From: RUG100 sp050953405
Lineage (GTDB): Bacteria; Bacillota; Clostridia; Peptostreptococcales; Anaerovoracaceae
Assembly (NCBI GenBank): GCA_050953405.1
Contig: JBMNMP010000001.1
Location: forward strand, 558,001-622,000
Reading direction: 5' to 3'
Length of the DNA stretch: 64,000 nt
Shown here: one piece after another, positions 51,111-61,036 of the stretch
Numbering within the stretch: position 1 is the first letter of the stretch
Layout of the letters: every line of letters starts with the position of its first letter
The notes under the pieces: generated by a model
What the model saw: only the letters and a program-made list of their open reading frames with translations
What the model was told of the DNA's origin: nothing
Database searches by the model: none
Program-made: the position numbers and the translations under genes

Positions 51111-52619
51111 ATGGCAACATATGTAAATGAACCGTCCCGGACCTTTAACGAGTATCTGCTGGTCCCGGGCTACTCGTCAAAAGAATGTATGGTGAAAAAT
51201 GTGTCGTTGAAAACACCGATCACTAAATTCCACCGGGATGGCAGCCCGGACATTACGATGAATATCCCGCTCACTTCGGCGGTGATGCAGGCGGTATCTG
51301 ATGACAAGCTGGCCGTTGCCCTGGCCCGTGAAGGCGGCATCTCCTTCATATTCGGTTCGCAGACTATCGAGAACCAGGCGGCCATGATCCACTCGGTAAA
51401 GGATAACAAAGCAGGATTCGTCACCAGCGACGCCAACATCCGTCCCGACCAGACCATGGCAGATGTACTCGCGCTGAAGAAGGCCACAGGCCATTCGACG
51501 ACGGCGGTCACCGAAGACGGCACCTCCGAAGGCAAGTTCCTCGGCATTGTGACCAGCAGGGACTACAGGGTCAGCCGCATGGATCCGTCCACCAGGGTGG
51601 AGGACTTCATGACGCCGTTCGACAAGATAATCTACGGCAAGTCGGGCATTTCGCTCTCAGAAGCCAACGACATCCTCTGGGATCACAAGCTGAATGCACT
51701 GCCGATCATAGATGAGAATCAGAGACTGACACACTTCGTATTCCGCAAGGACTACGATTCACACAAGGCAAACCCCCTGGAGCTGCTGGACGACCACAAG
51801 AGATATATGGTGGGCGCCGGAGTCAACACCAGGGATTACGAACAGAGGATCCCGGCACTGGTAGATGCCGGAGCGGATATCCTCTGCATCGACTCTTCAG
51901 AGGGATACTCCGAATGGCAGAAGGACACCCTGGACTTTGTGAGAAAAAATTACGGCGATGACGTGAAGATCGGAGCCGGCAACGTAGTCGACGCCGAAGG
52001 CTTCCGCTACCTTGCAGAGGCGGGTGCGGACTTCGTGAAGATCGGTATCGGCGGCGGATCCATCTGCATCACCAGAGAGCAGAAGGGAATCGGACGCGGA
52101 CAGGCCAGCGCCGTTCAGGACGTAGCCAAAGCCCGCAACGAATACTATAAAGAGACAGGCATATACGTACCTATCTGTTCCGACGGCGGTATCGTATACG
52201 ATTACCATATGACACTGGCACTGGCAATGGGCGCAGACTTCCTGATGCTGGGAAGATACTTCGCCAGATTCGACGAATCGCCGGGCGCAAGGATGAACAT
52301 CAACGGCAACTACGTGAAAGAGTACTGGGGCGAGGGCTCCAACAGGGCCAGGAACTGGCAGCGTTACGACATGGGCGGAGATGAAAAACTCTCCTTCGAA
52401 GAAGGCGTGGACTCTTATGTGCCGTATGCAGGCAGCCTCGCCGACAACGTGCAGCAGTCCCTGCAGAAGGTAAAGTCGACCATGTGCAACTGCGGCGTCC
52501 TCTCATTGAAAGAGCTGCAGGACAAGGCCAAGCTGACTCTGGTTTCGGCAACATCTATTGTTGAGGGCGGAGCTCACGATGTAATTAAAAAAGAGAGTTC
52601 CAATAGTGCGATGAGGTAA
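51111..52619 (+). CDS. guaB: IMP dehydrogenase
   Basis: 502 residues. (beta/alpha)8 barrel with inserted CBS pair (about 95-215: VLALKKATGHSTTAV, ISLSEANDILWDHKLNALPI). Catalytic loop GIGGGSICITREQKGIGRGQ with its Cys, and SDGGIVYDYHMTLALAMGAD. Converts IMP to XMP with NAD+. GGAGGAG precedes the ATG. Four bases separate it from guaA. Confidence 0.96.
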   Translation: MATYVNEPSRTFNEYLLVPGYSSKECMVKNVSLKTPITKFHRDGSPDITMNIPLTSAVMQAVSDDKLAVALAREGGISFIFGSQTIENQAAMIHSVKDNKAGFVTSDANIRPDQTMADVLALKKATGHSTTAVTEDGTSEGKFLGIVTSRDYRVSRMDPSTRVEDFMTPFDKIIYGKSGISLSEANDILWDHKLNALPIIDENQRLTHFVFRKDYDSHKANPLELLDDHKRYMVGAGVNTRDYEQRIPALVDAGADILCIDSSEGYSEWQKDTLDFVRKNYGDDVKIGAGNVVDAEGFRYLAEAGADFVKIGIGGGSICITREQKGIGRGQASAVQDVAKARNEYYKETGIYVPICSDGGIVYDYHMTLALAMGADFLMLGRYFARFDESPGARMNINGNYVKEYWGEGSNRARNWQRYDMGGDEKLSFEEGVDSYVPYAGSLADNVQQSLQKVKSTMCNCGVLSLKELQDKAKLTLVSATSIVEGGAHDVIKKESSNSAMR

Positions 52620-52623
52620 GCTG

Positions 52624-54186
52624 ATGAATGATAATATGAAGCAGGAGAAAATACTGGTTCTGGATTTCGGCGGGCAGTACAACCAGCTGATCGCGCGCCG
52701 CGTGCGCGAGCTGAACGTATACGCCGAGGTAGAGCCTTACAAACTCAGTGTAGATGAGATCAGGGAGCGCGCTTACAAGGGCATCATCTTTACAGGCGGC
52801 CCCAACAGCGTCTACGGCGAGAGTGCCCTGGACTACGATCCAGCCATCTTCGAGCTGGGCGTGCCCATCCTGGGTATCTGCTACGGCGCACAGCTGATGG
52901 CGTATGCGCTGGGCGGCAAGGTGGAGACGGCACCCACCAGCGAATACGGTCACACCGAGGTGACGGTGAAGCCGGGTTCTGTGCTCCTGGACGGAGTTTC
53001 GGAGCATACTGTAGCCTGGATGAGTCACACCGACTACATTGCGGAAGTGCCGCAGGGCTTTGAGGTGACCGCCAGTACTGAGGTCTGTCCGGTGGCCGCC
53101 ATGGAAGATCCGCAGCGCGGCTTTTTCGCGACTCAATTCCATCCGGAAGTCGCGCATACCAAGGAAGGCATGAAGGTGCTGAAGAACTTTGTGATCGGCA
53201 TCTGCGGATGCAGCGGTTCCTGGAAAATGGAATCGTTCGTGGAGTCTGCTGTGAAGCAGATCCGCGAGCAAGTGGGCGACGGCAGGGTGCTCTGTGCTCT
53301 TTCGGGCGGAGTGGACTCCTCGGTAGCCGCAGTGCTGATGTCGAAAGCTGTCGGCAAAAATCTCACCTGCGTCTTTGTAGACCACGGTCTCCTGAGGAAG
53401 AACGAGGGCGATGAAGTCGCCGCAGTATTCGGTCCTGACGGCCCCTACGAGCTGAGCTTTATCCGCGTCAACGCACAGCAGCGTTTCTACGACAAGCTGG
53501 CCGGGGTCACCGAACCGGAGAAGAAGAGGAAGATAATAGGCGAGGAATTCATCCGCGTCTTTGAAGAGGAAGCCAAAAAGATCGGCAAGGTCGATTATCT
53601 GGTACAGGGAACTATATATCCGGACGTCATCGAGAGCGGTCTCGGGGATTCGGCGGTCATCAAATCGCACCACAACGTGGGCGGCCTGCCGGATCACGTG
53701 GACTTCAAGGAGATCATTGAACCGCTGCGCATGCTGTTCAAGGATGAAGTAAGGCGCGCCGGCCTGGAGCTGGGAATACCGGAGAATCTGGTATACAAGC
53801 AGCCATTCCCGGGCCCCGGTCTTGCGATCCGCATCATCGGTGAGGTCACCGCTGAAAAGGTAAAGATCGTCCAGGAAGCTGATGCCATCTACCGTGAGGA
53901 GATCGCGGCTTATGGCGACGGCAGCTTTGCAAAGTCACTGGGACAGTACTTTGCGGCCCTGACAAATATGCGTTCGGTCGGAGTCATGGGAGACTTCAGG
54001 ACCTATGACTATGCCGTAGCTCTGAGAGCGGTCCTCACCAGCGACTTTATGACCGCGGAAGCGGCCCACATTCCCTGGGAACTGATGGAGCGCATCACCA
54101 ACCGCATCGTAAACGAGGTCGACCACGTCAACAGAGTAGTTTACGACTGCACGTCCAAACCACCAGGGACGATAGAGATGGAATAG
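52624..54186 (+). CDS. guaA: GMP synthase (glutamine-hydrolysing)
   Basis: 520 residues. GATase class I domain (FTGGPNSVYGE; Cys in GICYGAQLM; His-Glu in FHPEV), ATP pyrophosphatase domain (LSGGVDSSVAAVLM) and C-terminal dimerisation domain with PFPGPGLAIRI. The very end reads PPGTIEME where GuaA usually has PPGTIEWE; the last codons coincide with the insertion site of the mobile element. The protein remains complete, as is normal when elements integrate at a gene 3' end. Confidence 0.97.
   Translation: MNDNMKQEKILVLDFGGQYNQLIARRVRELNVYAEVEPYKLSVDEIRERAYKGIIFTGGPNSVYGESALDYDPAIFELGVPILGICYGAQLMAYALGGKVETAPTSEYGHTEVTVKPGSVLLDGVSEHTVAWMSHTDYIAEVPQGFEVTASTEVCPVAAMEDPQRGFFATQFHPEVAHTKEGMKVLKNFVIGICGCSGSWKMESFVESAVKQIREQVGDGRVLCALSGGVDSSVAAVLMSKAVGKNLTCVFVDHGLLRKNEGDEVAAVFGPDGPYELSFIRVNAQQRFYDKLAGVTEPEKKRKIIGEEFIRVFEEEAKKIGKVDYLVQGTIYPDVIESGLGDSAVIKSHHNVGGLPDHVDFKEIIEPLRMLFKDEVRRAGLELGIPENLVYKQPFPGPGLAIRIIGEVTAEKVKIVQEADAIYREEIAAYGDGSFAKSLGQYFAALTNMRSVGVMGDFRTYDYAVALRAVLTSDFMTAEAAHIPWELMERITNRIVNEVDHVNRVVYDCTSKPPGTIEME
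54163..54186 (+). mobile_element. putative attL at the guaA 3' end
   Basis: The guaA 3' end is a known integration site for tyrosine-recombinase elements. Here host-like sequence ends with the guaA stop and is followed at once by gene-poor element DNA. The exact core cannot be fixed without the right end. Confidence 0.5.
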
Positions 54187-54605
54187 GACCAAGTGGCTTG
54201 CCACATCTCTGCTTCCCTTGAAATTCCAACCGTTGCAGTGATTGGCGAAAAACGCGTGATACTGATTTGATACTGCTTGACCTAGCCCTGCGATTGCCGA
54301 GCGAAGTGACGGCAGAGCAGAGGCAGGTCAGCCGCAACGAGCACCCAAATCTGTGATTTGGCGGTGCGAGACTGCGAATAGAATTGCCAAAGTGGTGGAT
54401 ACATTGAAAAATCAATGTGTTCACCTCTTTTTTTATACCATCGGTCATCTGCGGAGGCAAACATGTCTGCCGAAATATACCGGCTGTTTTCGGCTGCCGC
54501 GATAGTCGTTCCGGCGGAGTATTACTTACAGAGATCATCATTCGCATAATTGCCGTTAAACCGGGTTTCATTTATGATAAAGAAAAAAAGAAGGAGGTCA
54601 GAGAA
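54187..54605. other. non-coding left end of the element
   Basis: About 420 bp with no convincing gene. It contains TGATACTG twice, 11 bp apart (54257-54264, 54268-54275), which could be recombinase arm sites; a hairpin GCAC-CCAAATC/GATTTGG-CG-GTGC (54341-54367); and ACATTG/CAATGT (54402-54420 area). Short minus-strand frames here look accidental. Confidence 0.55.
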
Positions 54606-54746
54606 ATGTTCGGATCCAGATATAAGCTGAGCTATGACGAGAGGCGGATCATTATCCTCTGTCTGATTGAAATGAAAAACAAACTGATCCGGGAAAACCG
54701 GTATACGGATGCCATCGACGATCTTCTGGTGAAATTCATGAAATAA
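54606..54746 (+). CDS. small element-encoded protein (46 aa)
   Basis: MFGSRYKLSYDERR... LLVKFMK; 46 residues, predicted mostly helical, with positive charge. AAGGAGG stands eight bases before ATG 54606, so it is probably translated. No named family recognised. A terminator follows 30 bases after the stop. Confidence 0.65.
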   Translation: MFGSRYKLSYDERRIIILCLIEMKNKLIRENRYTDAIDDLLVKFMK

Positions 54747-54777
54747 GTTCATCTTTTCAGCCGGTGCTGAATACATG

Positions 54778-54808
54778 ACCCTGCACAATCCGGTGCGGGG
54801 TTATTTTT
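54778..54808 (+). terminator. intrinsic terminator after the 46-aa gene
   Basis: ACCCTGCAC pairs with GTGCGGGGT around AATCCG, followed by TATTTTTT. Confidence 0.7.
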
Positions 54809-54838
54809 TATCCGGCAGAACCGGAGAAAGGATGAACC

Positions 54839-55270
54839 ATGACTGTAACAAAGGAAACAATGAGAGTTTTTGCAATGGGACCAGGAGAAAACGAGGCTCA
54901 TGAACCGGCGCCCTGCGGAGACTGCCCGCTGGTGGACACACTGGCAAGGCGCGCTGCAGAGCATTTTGCAGAGATGACCGGAGAGATGGATGAGGAAGAT
55001 GTCCTGGAGATCGTGAGAAAACTGGAAAACGAGGCCTTTGCCGGCGATCCGGAAGCACTGATCACGCTGCTTGGAAAAATATTTCTTCAGAATGGAATGA
55101 GATCTGCTGCGGCGGAGCTGGAAGCACTGAAACATTGTGCCGATGAAGTTCCCGATGCCCTGGAGGTGTTTTCGGATGCATTCTTCGATGATGAATATAT
55201 CGACTGGTACTGCGTGGAAGGCTGGCTTCGCGACATGTTCCCCGGTAAGGATCAGAAACTGCTGAGTTAG
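54839..55270 (+). CDS. hypothetical acidic protein upstream of parA
   Basis: 143 residues, acidic, mostly helical by composition. Early CGDCPLVD has a CxxC pair, and the C-terminal part ends in YCVEGWLRDMFPGKDQKLLS. No family recognised. AAGGATG precedes the start, and parA begins 11 bases after the stop, so it belongs to the partition operon. Confidence 0.75.
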   Translation: MTVTKETMRVFAMGPGENEAHEPAPCGDCPLVDTLARRAAEHFAEMTGEMDEEDVLEIVRKLENEAFAGDPEALITLLGKIFLQNGMRSAAAELEALKHCADEVPDALEVFSDAFFDDEYIDWYCVEGWLRDMFPGKDQKLLS

Positions 55271-55280
55271 GAGGTAGGAA

Positions 55281-56105
55281 ATGGCAAAATGCGAAACCAT
55301 CGCGATCTGCAACCAGAAAGGAGGCGTCGGAAAAACCACGACAGCGCTGAATCTGGGTGTTGGCCTTGCCCGTCAGGGAAAGCGGGTGCTCCTGGTGGAT
55401 GCGGACCCTCAGGGAGACCTCACCCAGTCTCTGGGATGGAACGGGGACGATCTGGAGAAATCCCTGGGCAGGCTCATGTATCTGGTCATCCGGGACTGCA
55501 AGCCCATTGTGGAAGATTCGATTCTCCATCACAGGGAAGGTGTGGACCTGATTCCCTCCAATCTGGATCTTTCCTCTATGGAGGTCAGTCTGGTGAATGC
55601 CATGAGCCGGGAAAAAGTGCTGGATAACCTGCTTCAAGCGGCAAAGAAAAACTACGACTATGTCCTTATCGACTGCATGCCATCCCTTGGCATGATCACC
55701 ATCAATGCACTGACCGCTGCCGACAAAGTCATCATTCCGGTTCAGGCCCAGTATCTTCCGGCAAAGGGAATGACTCAGCTGATGAAGAGCATCAGCCGCG
55801 TCCAGACTCATACGAATCCGGATCTTAAGATTGGCGGCATCGTCATGACACTGGTGGATAACCGGACGAATCTGGCAAGAGATGTGATCAGCAGCATCCG
55901 GACTCATTACGGGATGGCAGTGCGGATTTTCGATACCCAGATTCCGGTGGCGGTAAAAGCAGCAGAGGCGGCAAAATCCGGACAGAGCATTTTTGACTAT
56001 GACGGAAACGGAAAAGTGGCGAAAGCCTATGAGAAACTGACGAAGGAGGTGATCCGGGATGGCGAAAGAGAAAAGAGAAGAGATTCCGTTTCCATCGCTC
56101 GATGA
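55281..56105 (+). CDS. parA: ParA/Soj-family partition ATPase
   Basis: 274 residues. Deviant Walker A NQKGGVGKTTTALNLG, then LLVDADPQGDLTQSL and YVLIDCMPSLGMITINALTAAD, typical for chromosome- and ICE-encoded ParA without an N-terminal HTH. With ParB it would stabilise the excised circular form of the element. GGAGG precedes ATG 55281. Overlaps parB by 47 bases. Confidence 0.95.
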   Translation: MAKCETIAICNQKGGVGKTTTALNLGVGLARQGKRVLLVDADPQGDLTQSLGWNGDDLEKSLGRLMYLVIRDCKPIVEDSILHHREGVDLIPSNLDLSSMEVSLVNAMSREKVLDNLLQAAKKNYDYVLIDCMPSLGMITINALTAADKVIIPVQAQYLPAKGMTQLMKSISRVQTHTNPDLKIGGIVMTLVDNRTNLARDVISSIRTHYGMAVRIFDTQIPVAVKAAEAAKSGQSIFDYDGNGKVAKAYEKLTKEVIRDGEREKRRDSVSIAR

Positions 56106-57006
56106 ACTGTTTTCCTCTCAGAAGGAACGGGATGATGCAAAGCTGAAACGCATCTACGAGATCCCGCTGAATGAAATCGATCCTTTTCCGGAGCATCCTT
56201 TTAAGGTGCGAGATGATGAGGACATGATGAATCTGGTGGAGAGCGTCCGCATAAACGGCATCATTACTCCTGCTACGGTACGGAAAAAAGAAGACGGTCG
56301 GTATGAACTGCTCTCGGGACACAGAAGAAAAAGAGCCTGTGAGCTGGCCGGCCTTTCCACACTCCGGTGCGAAGTGGTGGAAATGAACCGGGATGAAGCC
56401 ACGGTATTCATGGTGGAGTCGAACTTTCAGAGAACGACGATTCTTCCCAGTGAAAAGGCGTTCGCATATAAAATGCGTCTGGAAGCTATGAAACATCAAG
56501 GGAAACAACTGTATCCAACTTCTACCCCAGTGGGGCAGAAGTTAGGTGGTAAGACTTCAATTGATCAGTTGGGGCAGCAAATAGGCGACAGCAGTAGCCA
56601 AATTCAAAGATATATCCGCCTCACCGAGCTGATCCCGGAACTTCTGGATCTGGTGGATGAAGGAAAGATCGCGCTGCGGCCTGCCGTGGAACTTTCATAT
56701 ATTCCAAAGGATATTCAGAGGGAGGTGCTGGACAGCATCGACCGAGAACAGTGCACGCCGACCCATGCACAGGCGATCCGGATGCGGAAAATGGCAGAGG
56801 AAAACAAACTGACTCCGGAGTCCATCGAAGCAATCATGCTGGAAGAAAAACCGAACCAGAAGGAGCGGATCGTTTTTCGGGGCGATCGGATCGCAAAGCT
56901 GTTCCCGAAGGATCTGCCATTGTCCAAACGGGAGGACTTTGTGGCGGCAGCCATGGAGCATTATAACCGCTTCCTGCAGCGAAAAGCAAAGGATCAGGAG
57001 CGTTAG
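56059..57006 (+). CDS. parB: ParB/Spo0J-family partition protein
   Basis: 315 residues. ParB N-domain with the CTPase-type box LLSGHRRKRACEL and VESNFQRTTILPSEKAFAYKM, then the HTH region KTSIDQLGQQIGDSSSQIQRYIRLTEL. GAAGGAGG precedes ATG 56059 inside parA. Codons 150-185 (about 56505-56605) are AT-richer than the rest, marking a divergent loop just before the HTH. No clear parS site was identified. Confidence 0.92.
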   Translation: MAKEKREEIPFPSLDELFSSQKERDDAKLKRIYEIPLNEIDPFPEHPFKVRDDEDMMNLVESVRINGIITPATVRKKEDGRYELLSGHRRKRACELAGLSTLRCEVVEMNRDEATVFMVESNFQRTTILPSEKAFAYKMRLEAMKHQGKQLYPTSTPVGQKLGGKTSIDQLGQQIGDSSSQIQRYIRLTELIPELLDLVDEGKIALRPAVELSYIPKDIQREVLDSIDREQCTPTHAQAIRMRKMAEENKLTPESIEAIMLEEKPNQKERIVFRGDRIAKLFPKDLPLSKREDFVAAAMEHYNRFLQRKAKDQER

Positions 57007-57114
57007 GAAGCGGGAGTACGCATGCGGCGTTTCCCCTCCCTGTAACCCTCCCTTTAATTACTGCCAGTTACTGCCCGAAGAGAAAAATATCTAAAAGAAG
57101 AACGGCAAGCCAAC

Positions 57115-57144
57115 GCGTCTGAGTGACATGCTCAGGCGCTTTTT
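57115..57144 (+). terminator. intrinsic terminator of the parAB operon
   Basis: GCGTCTGAG pairs with CTCAGGCGC around TGACATG, followed by TTTTT. It shows that the long frame beginning at 57128 does not start there. Confidence 0.75.
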
Positions 57145-57199
57145 GCATGCCCTGTCACGACGCTTTAGCGTCGATGAAAAAATGGAAAGGAGAAATGGT

Positions 57200-60100
57200 T
57201 TGAACAGAAAATCAAAATTCATACAGAAATTGAAGCAGCTGATCACCATCGCATTTGCTTCTCTGATGGTGCTGGGATCCGTCCTTCCTGCGATGACGGA
57301 AACCGTAAGCACCTTCAGCGGCAAAGTCGGGAGCAGCTATACCGTCACCGACGGAGGCCGGATCACCTACGGCTCAGGAAACGGCGGCTACAGTAATTCC
57401 AGAAAATGCGATCTGGATGACAGCCTGGGAAGTAGGTATTCCTACTGTGTGCAGCCGTCCAAGGCTTCCCCGCCGACCGGAAAAGTGACCGTCGATAAGG
57501 TACTGACAGATGCCGATGATAAAGGCAAATGGAACGCCCTCCGAAACATCGTGTACTATTCCCCCTCGTACCCGGGATACGACAAGAACGTGAAGAACAT
57601 CAAGGGTTCCTACTACACCGGAAACTTCACGAAAGACTGGGCCATCGCTCATTTAGCGCTGTCCTATGTCTATGCCGGCCGCCCTTCCGATATGGCGACC
57701 TGGGGCGGAACCAAGGCGTCCGATCTGGGAGCCATCTGGACGAAGGCAAAGAAACTGGGAGATGCTTTGTGGACCGCAGACTCTGCAAAGGATGATGCAG
57801 TGCCGGAACCGTTCAAGGTCTTCATCAGCTATATGAGCGGCGTGCAGGACATGATCGTCGGATATCTGGAAGACATCAGCGGCGGCTTTCAGGTGCAGAA
57901 GATTGACAGCGAGCTGGACGAACAGTATGCCCAGGGAGATGCAGCTTTGGAAGGCGCGGAATTCACCGCGTACAACAATGGAGACCATGCTGTAACGGTT
58001 GGCGGAAAGCGGGTCGCTAAAGGTGAAGCAGCCGTAACAGTAAAGACCAACGAAAAAGGCCTGGCGAAAACCTCCGCAAGTGCTCTGCCCTACGGCGATT
58101 ATCTGGTGAAAGAGACCAAAGCCCCGGCCGGTTATCTTCTGAATGAACAGTGGTCAAAAGAGATCCATATCCGTAAAGACGGCGAGATCATCAACCTTAC
58201 CAGAAGCCCGGTCAAAGAGAAAGTAAAGCGCGGCGGCGTAAGAATCGTAAAGCGGGACAAGGAGCTGAAGAAGTCCGAAGCCCTTGGCGGCGCAGATCTG
58301 AACGGAATCGAGATGACCATCAAAAATAGTTCCGGTCACGATGTTCTCGTCCGAAGCGATATCGGAAACACAGAAAACACGGTGGACTGGAAGACGCTTT
58401 CCTCAAAGAAAGACCTGATTGATTCGGGAAAAATCAAACGTGTAAAATCCGGCGAGGATATCGGAAAGATCACGGTTCACTGGAATGAGACGAAGAAAGC
58501 GTACACCGCAGAGACACTTGCAGACGACCTTCCATACGGAACTTACACCATCCGTGAGACAAAGACCAGCAAATCCTATCAGAGAAGGGACAAGACGGAG
58601 CATCGGTTCACCATCCGGGAAGACTGAAAAATCGTTTCCTATGATGATGGCAATAACGAAATGACGCTGACTTTTGACAACTATGTCTACCGCAGCGACA
58701 TTCAGGGAACCAAGATTGGGGACGGCGATTCCCGCCAGCTGTCTTTTGTCCCGTTCAAAATCACCGCAGTATCAAACGGCGAGACTCATGTGGTGGTCAC
58801 GGACAAAAACGGATTCTTCTCCACCAAAGACAGAAGAACCGCAGAGGATCTGGATGAGGAAGAAGGGAAAGACAATGCCCGCAGCCAGAATCCGTTCGAT
58901 GATCTGCTGGAGGAAAAGAATATCACAACGGAATCCCTGAAAAAACGGGCAGAACAGATCCGCCATGGCGTGTTCTTCGGAACCGGCGAGTTCGGCAGCA
59001 AAGCAGCCATGATCACCGGTGCCGGCGCGCTGCCCTACGACACCTACACCGTCGAGGAAATGCGCTGCGAGGGAAACAAAGGATACGCACTTCAGAAGTT
59101 CAGCTTTACCGTGGACGAGAAATCCCGCACCGGCATGGTGGATCTTGAGACCATCACGGATGATCTGATCACCATCAAAACGACGGCGAAATCCGAAAAG
59201 ACCGGCGCAAATATGGCAGCGCCGGAGAAGGAAGTGAAGCTGACCGATACGGTAAGCTACACCAATCTGACACCGGGAACGGAGTATGTGCTGAAGGGAA
59301 AACTCATGGACCAGAAGACCGGAAAGGAACTTCTGGTGAACGGGAAACCGGTGACTTCCGGGAAAAAATTCGTGCCGGAGAAAAAGGACGGTACCGTGGA
59401 TGTGGAGTTTGTCTTTGACGGAACCGGCCTTGCCGGAACATCAACCGTGGTGTTCGAGGATCTGTATGAGAACGATGCGAACATCGCGTCCCATGCGGAA
59501 ATCAATGATGAAGGCCAAACCATCCACTTCCCGGAGGTAAGAACCCATGCGGAGGACCGGAAGACAAAGGATGAAGTCGGGGAAACCCATACGAAAACCA
59601 CTATTGTTGGCAAAGTGAACTACCGCAATCTGATCCTGGGAAAAGAATACACCGTGAAAGGCACTCTGATGAACCAGAAGACCGGAAAACCGGTAACTGT
59701 GAATGGAAAGGCCGTCACTTCCGGGAAAAAATTTACGGCGCAGAAAGCCGACGGAACGGTGGAAATGGCTTTCACCTTTGACGCATCCGCGCTGAAAGGA
59801 CAAACCACCGTCGTATTTGAGGACCTCTATTATGAGGGAATCAAGGTGGCTTCCCATGCGGAAATCACCGACAAAGACCAGACAATCTGGCATCCGGAGA
59901 TAAAGACAACGGCAAAGGATCAGAAATCCGGGACGAAGAAGGCGGAAGCTTCTTCGGAAGTAACGATCACCGATACCGTGGCCTACCACAATCTGATCAT
60001 CGGTAAGGAATACACGGTCAAAGGCGTCCTGATGAACAAGGAGACTGGAAAGCCGGTATATATCGGGCTGAAGAAAGTCACTTCCGAAAAAACGTTTACC

Positions 60101-60433
60101 GTAAAGAAAGCGGATGGAACCATCGAAATGGCCTTCACCTTTGACGCCGGGAAACTGGAAGGAGCGGATGTGGTGGTGTTTGAGGACCTGTATCACAATA
60201 ACGTTCTGGTGACCAGCCATGCGGATCTGTCCGACAAGGACCAGACCATTCATTTCCCGAAGAAGCCGGGGACCCGGACGAACAGAGAAGTTCCGCCGAA
60301 AACCGGAGACAGCAGAAAGCTCTGGCCGTATGCTGTGCTTCTTGCAGCAGCAGGAACATTAGCCGCAGCCATTGAGTGGAAAAAACGAAAAGGAATCGAC
60401 TTACCGGAAGATCCGGATAACCTGAAGGAATAA
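57200..60433 (+). pseudogene. VaFE-repeat sortase-anchored surface protein, interrupted by an in-frame TGA
   Basis: 1078 codons with TGA at codon 476 (58625-58627). Order: signal peptide (about 1-34), an N-terminal thioester-type domain with SYCVQPSK (Cys83), two CnaB/SpaA-like domains (about 275-345 and 350-480), three 121-residue VaFE repeats, and a PPKTGD sortase motif with hydrophobic anchor and basic tail. The stop falls in TIRED-stop-KIVSY, where Gly (GGA) is expected. I chose TTG 57200 after AAAGGAG. A surface adhesin or backbone protein; truncated, it would be released unanchored. No sortase gene is in view. Confidence 0.85.
59182..60270 (+). repeat. three tandem 363-bp VaFE-type repeats
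   Basis: VVFEDLY recurs at 59447, 59810 and 60173, exactly 363 bp (121 codons) apart; SHAEI.D..QTI and GKEYT-V-KG-LM also recur in register. Each repeat should be an isopeptide-bonded immunoglobulin-like domain. DNA identity between copies is high in places, so unequal crossing-over could vary copy number. Confidence 0.9.
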
Positions 60434-60456
60434 CAATTGATACACATGATGCATAA

Positions 60457-60484
60457 GGGCGGCAGAGATGCCGCTCTTTTTTTA
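60457..60484 (+). terminator. intrinsic terminator after the adhesin gene
   Basis: GGGCGGCA pairs with TGCCGCTC around GAGA, followed by seven T. Confidence 0.75.
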
Positions 60485-60503
60485 TCGGAAGGAGGAACAG
60501 AAA

Positions 60504-60857
60504 ATGATCACAAACGGGATCAATGGTGAGATCCGAAACGAAGATGAATGCCGGTTTAACCGGAATATTGCCATGATCTGCAGCATCCGGGCAGCGCTGA
60601 TTGCCCAGTATCTCTGGGAGGTCATGGAGTACGAGAACGGCACAGCGGAAAACTACTGGAGAAAGATGCCGCAGAAGATCATCCAGACGGTCTACCCGTT
60701 TCTCAGCCGGCACATGATTCGGGACGCTCTGAAAGAACTGACCAGCAGCCGGATCCTCCGCGCATCGGAACGGAATGAAAGCCGGTTTGACCGAACCAGA
60801 TGGTACCAGTTCACCGAATACGGCATGGAGCTGATGAGCCCGGGGAGTTATGCATGA
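60504..60857 (+). CDS. element-encoded winged-helix-like protein
   Basis: 117 residues. The pattern NIAMICSIRAALIAQYLWEVM, then FLSRHMIRDALKELTSSRILRAS and WYQFTEYGMELM fits a winged helix DNA-binding fold as in PadR/replisome-type small proteins. GGAAGGAGG precedes ATG 60504. It overlaps the next small frame by four bases. Role on the element unknown; a regulator is likely. Confidence 0.7.
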   Translation: MITNGINGEIRNEDECRFNRNIAMICSIRAALIAQYLWEVMEYENGTAENYWRKMPQKIIQTVYPFLSRHMIRDALKELTSSRILRASERNESRFDRTRWYQFTEYGMELMSPGSYA

Positions 60858-61036
60858 ACAGGGAAAGACAGCGGAGGCAGTGCCCGGAACACTGTCCGTA
60901 CCGCAGAGGACCTGCTCCCTTCTGCGGCTGTTGCATGATGGAAATTATTCAGAGAAAGAGCAGAGAAAACGAAAAGGAGGCGGAACATGACAGCAGACAA
61001 AAGCAAGCTGAAAACACTGAACAAACTGACGGATGA
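60854..61036 (+). CDS. small cysteine-rich protein (60 aa)
   Basis: Begins MNRERQRRQCPEHCPYRRG and contains FCGCCMM: five Cys in the first 27 residues, C-x3-C and CxCC, a possible zinc site, followed by a charged tail. ATG overlaps the preceding stop (ATGA). It shares about 50 bases with the next gene in another frame, which weakens the case for the tail. Confidence 0.5.
   Translation: MNRERQRRQCPEHCPYRRGPAPFCGCCMMEIIQRKSRENEKEAEHDSRQKQAENTEQTDG

Noticed and set aside
54282..54464. Minus-strand 60-codon frame at the left end of the element
   Set aside because: It runs through the hairpins, has no proper ribosome binding site at its start and low-complexity residues; better read as conserved non-coding element end.
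57128..57199. Upstream extension of the VaFE protein start
   Set aside because: The extension overlaps the parAB terminator stem and gives an Arg-rich leader before the true signal peptide; TTG 57200 has the AAAGGAG site.
3321..58627. Stop codon reassignment or selenocysteine/pyrrolysine use
   Set aside because: TAG, TAA and TGA all occur as interrupting codons, normal genes here end with all three, and the expected residues (Gln, aromatic, Gly) differ. No SECIS-like context was noted.
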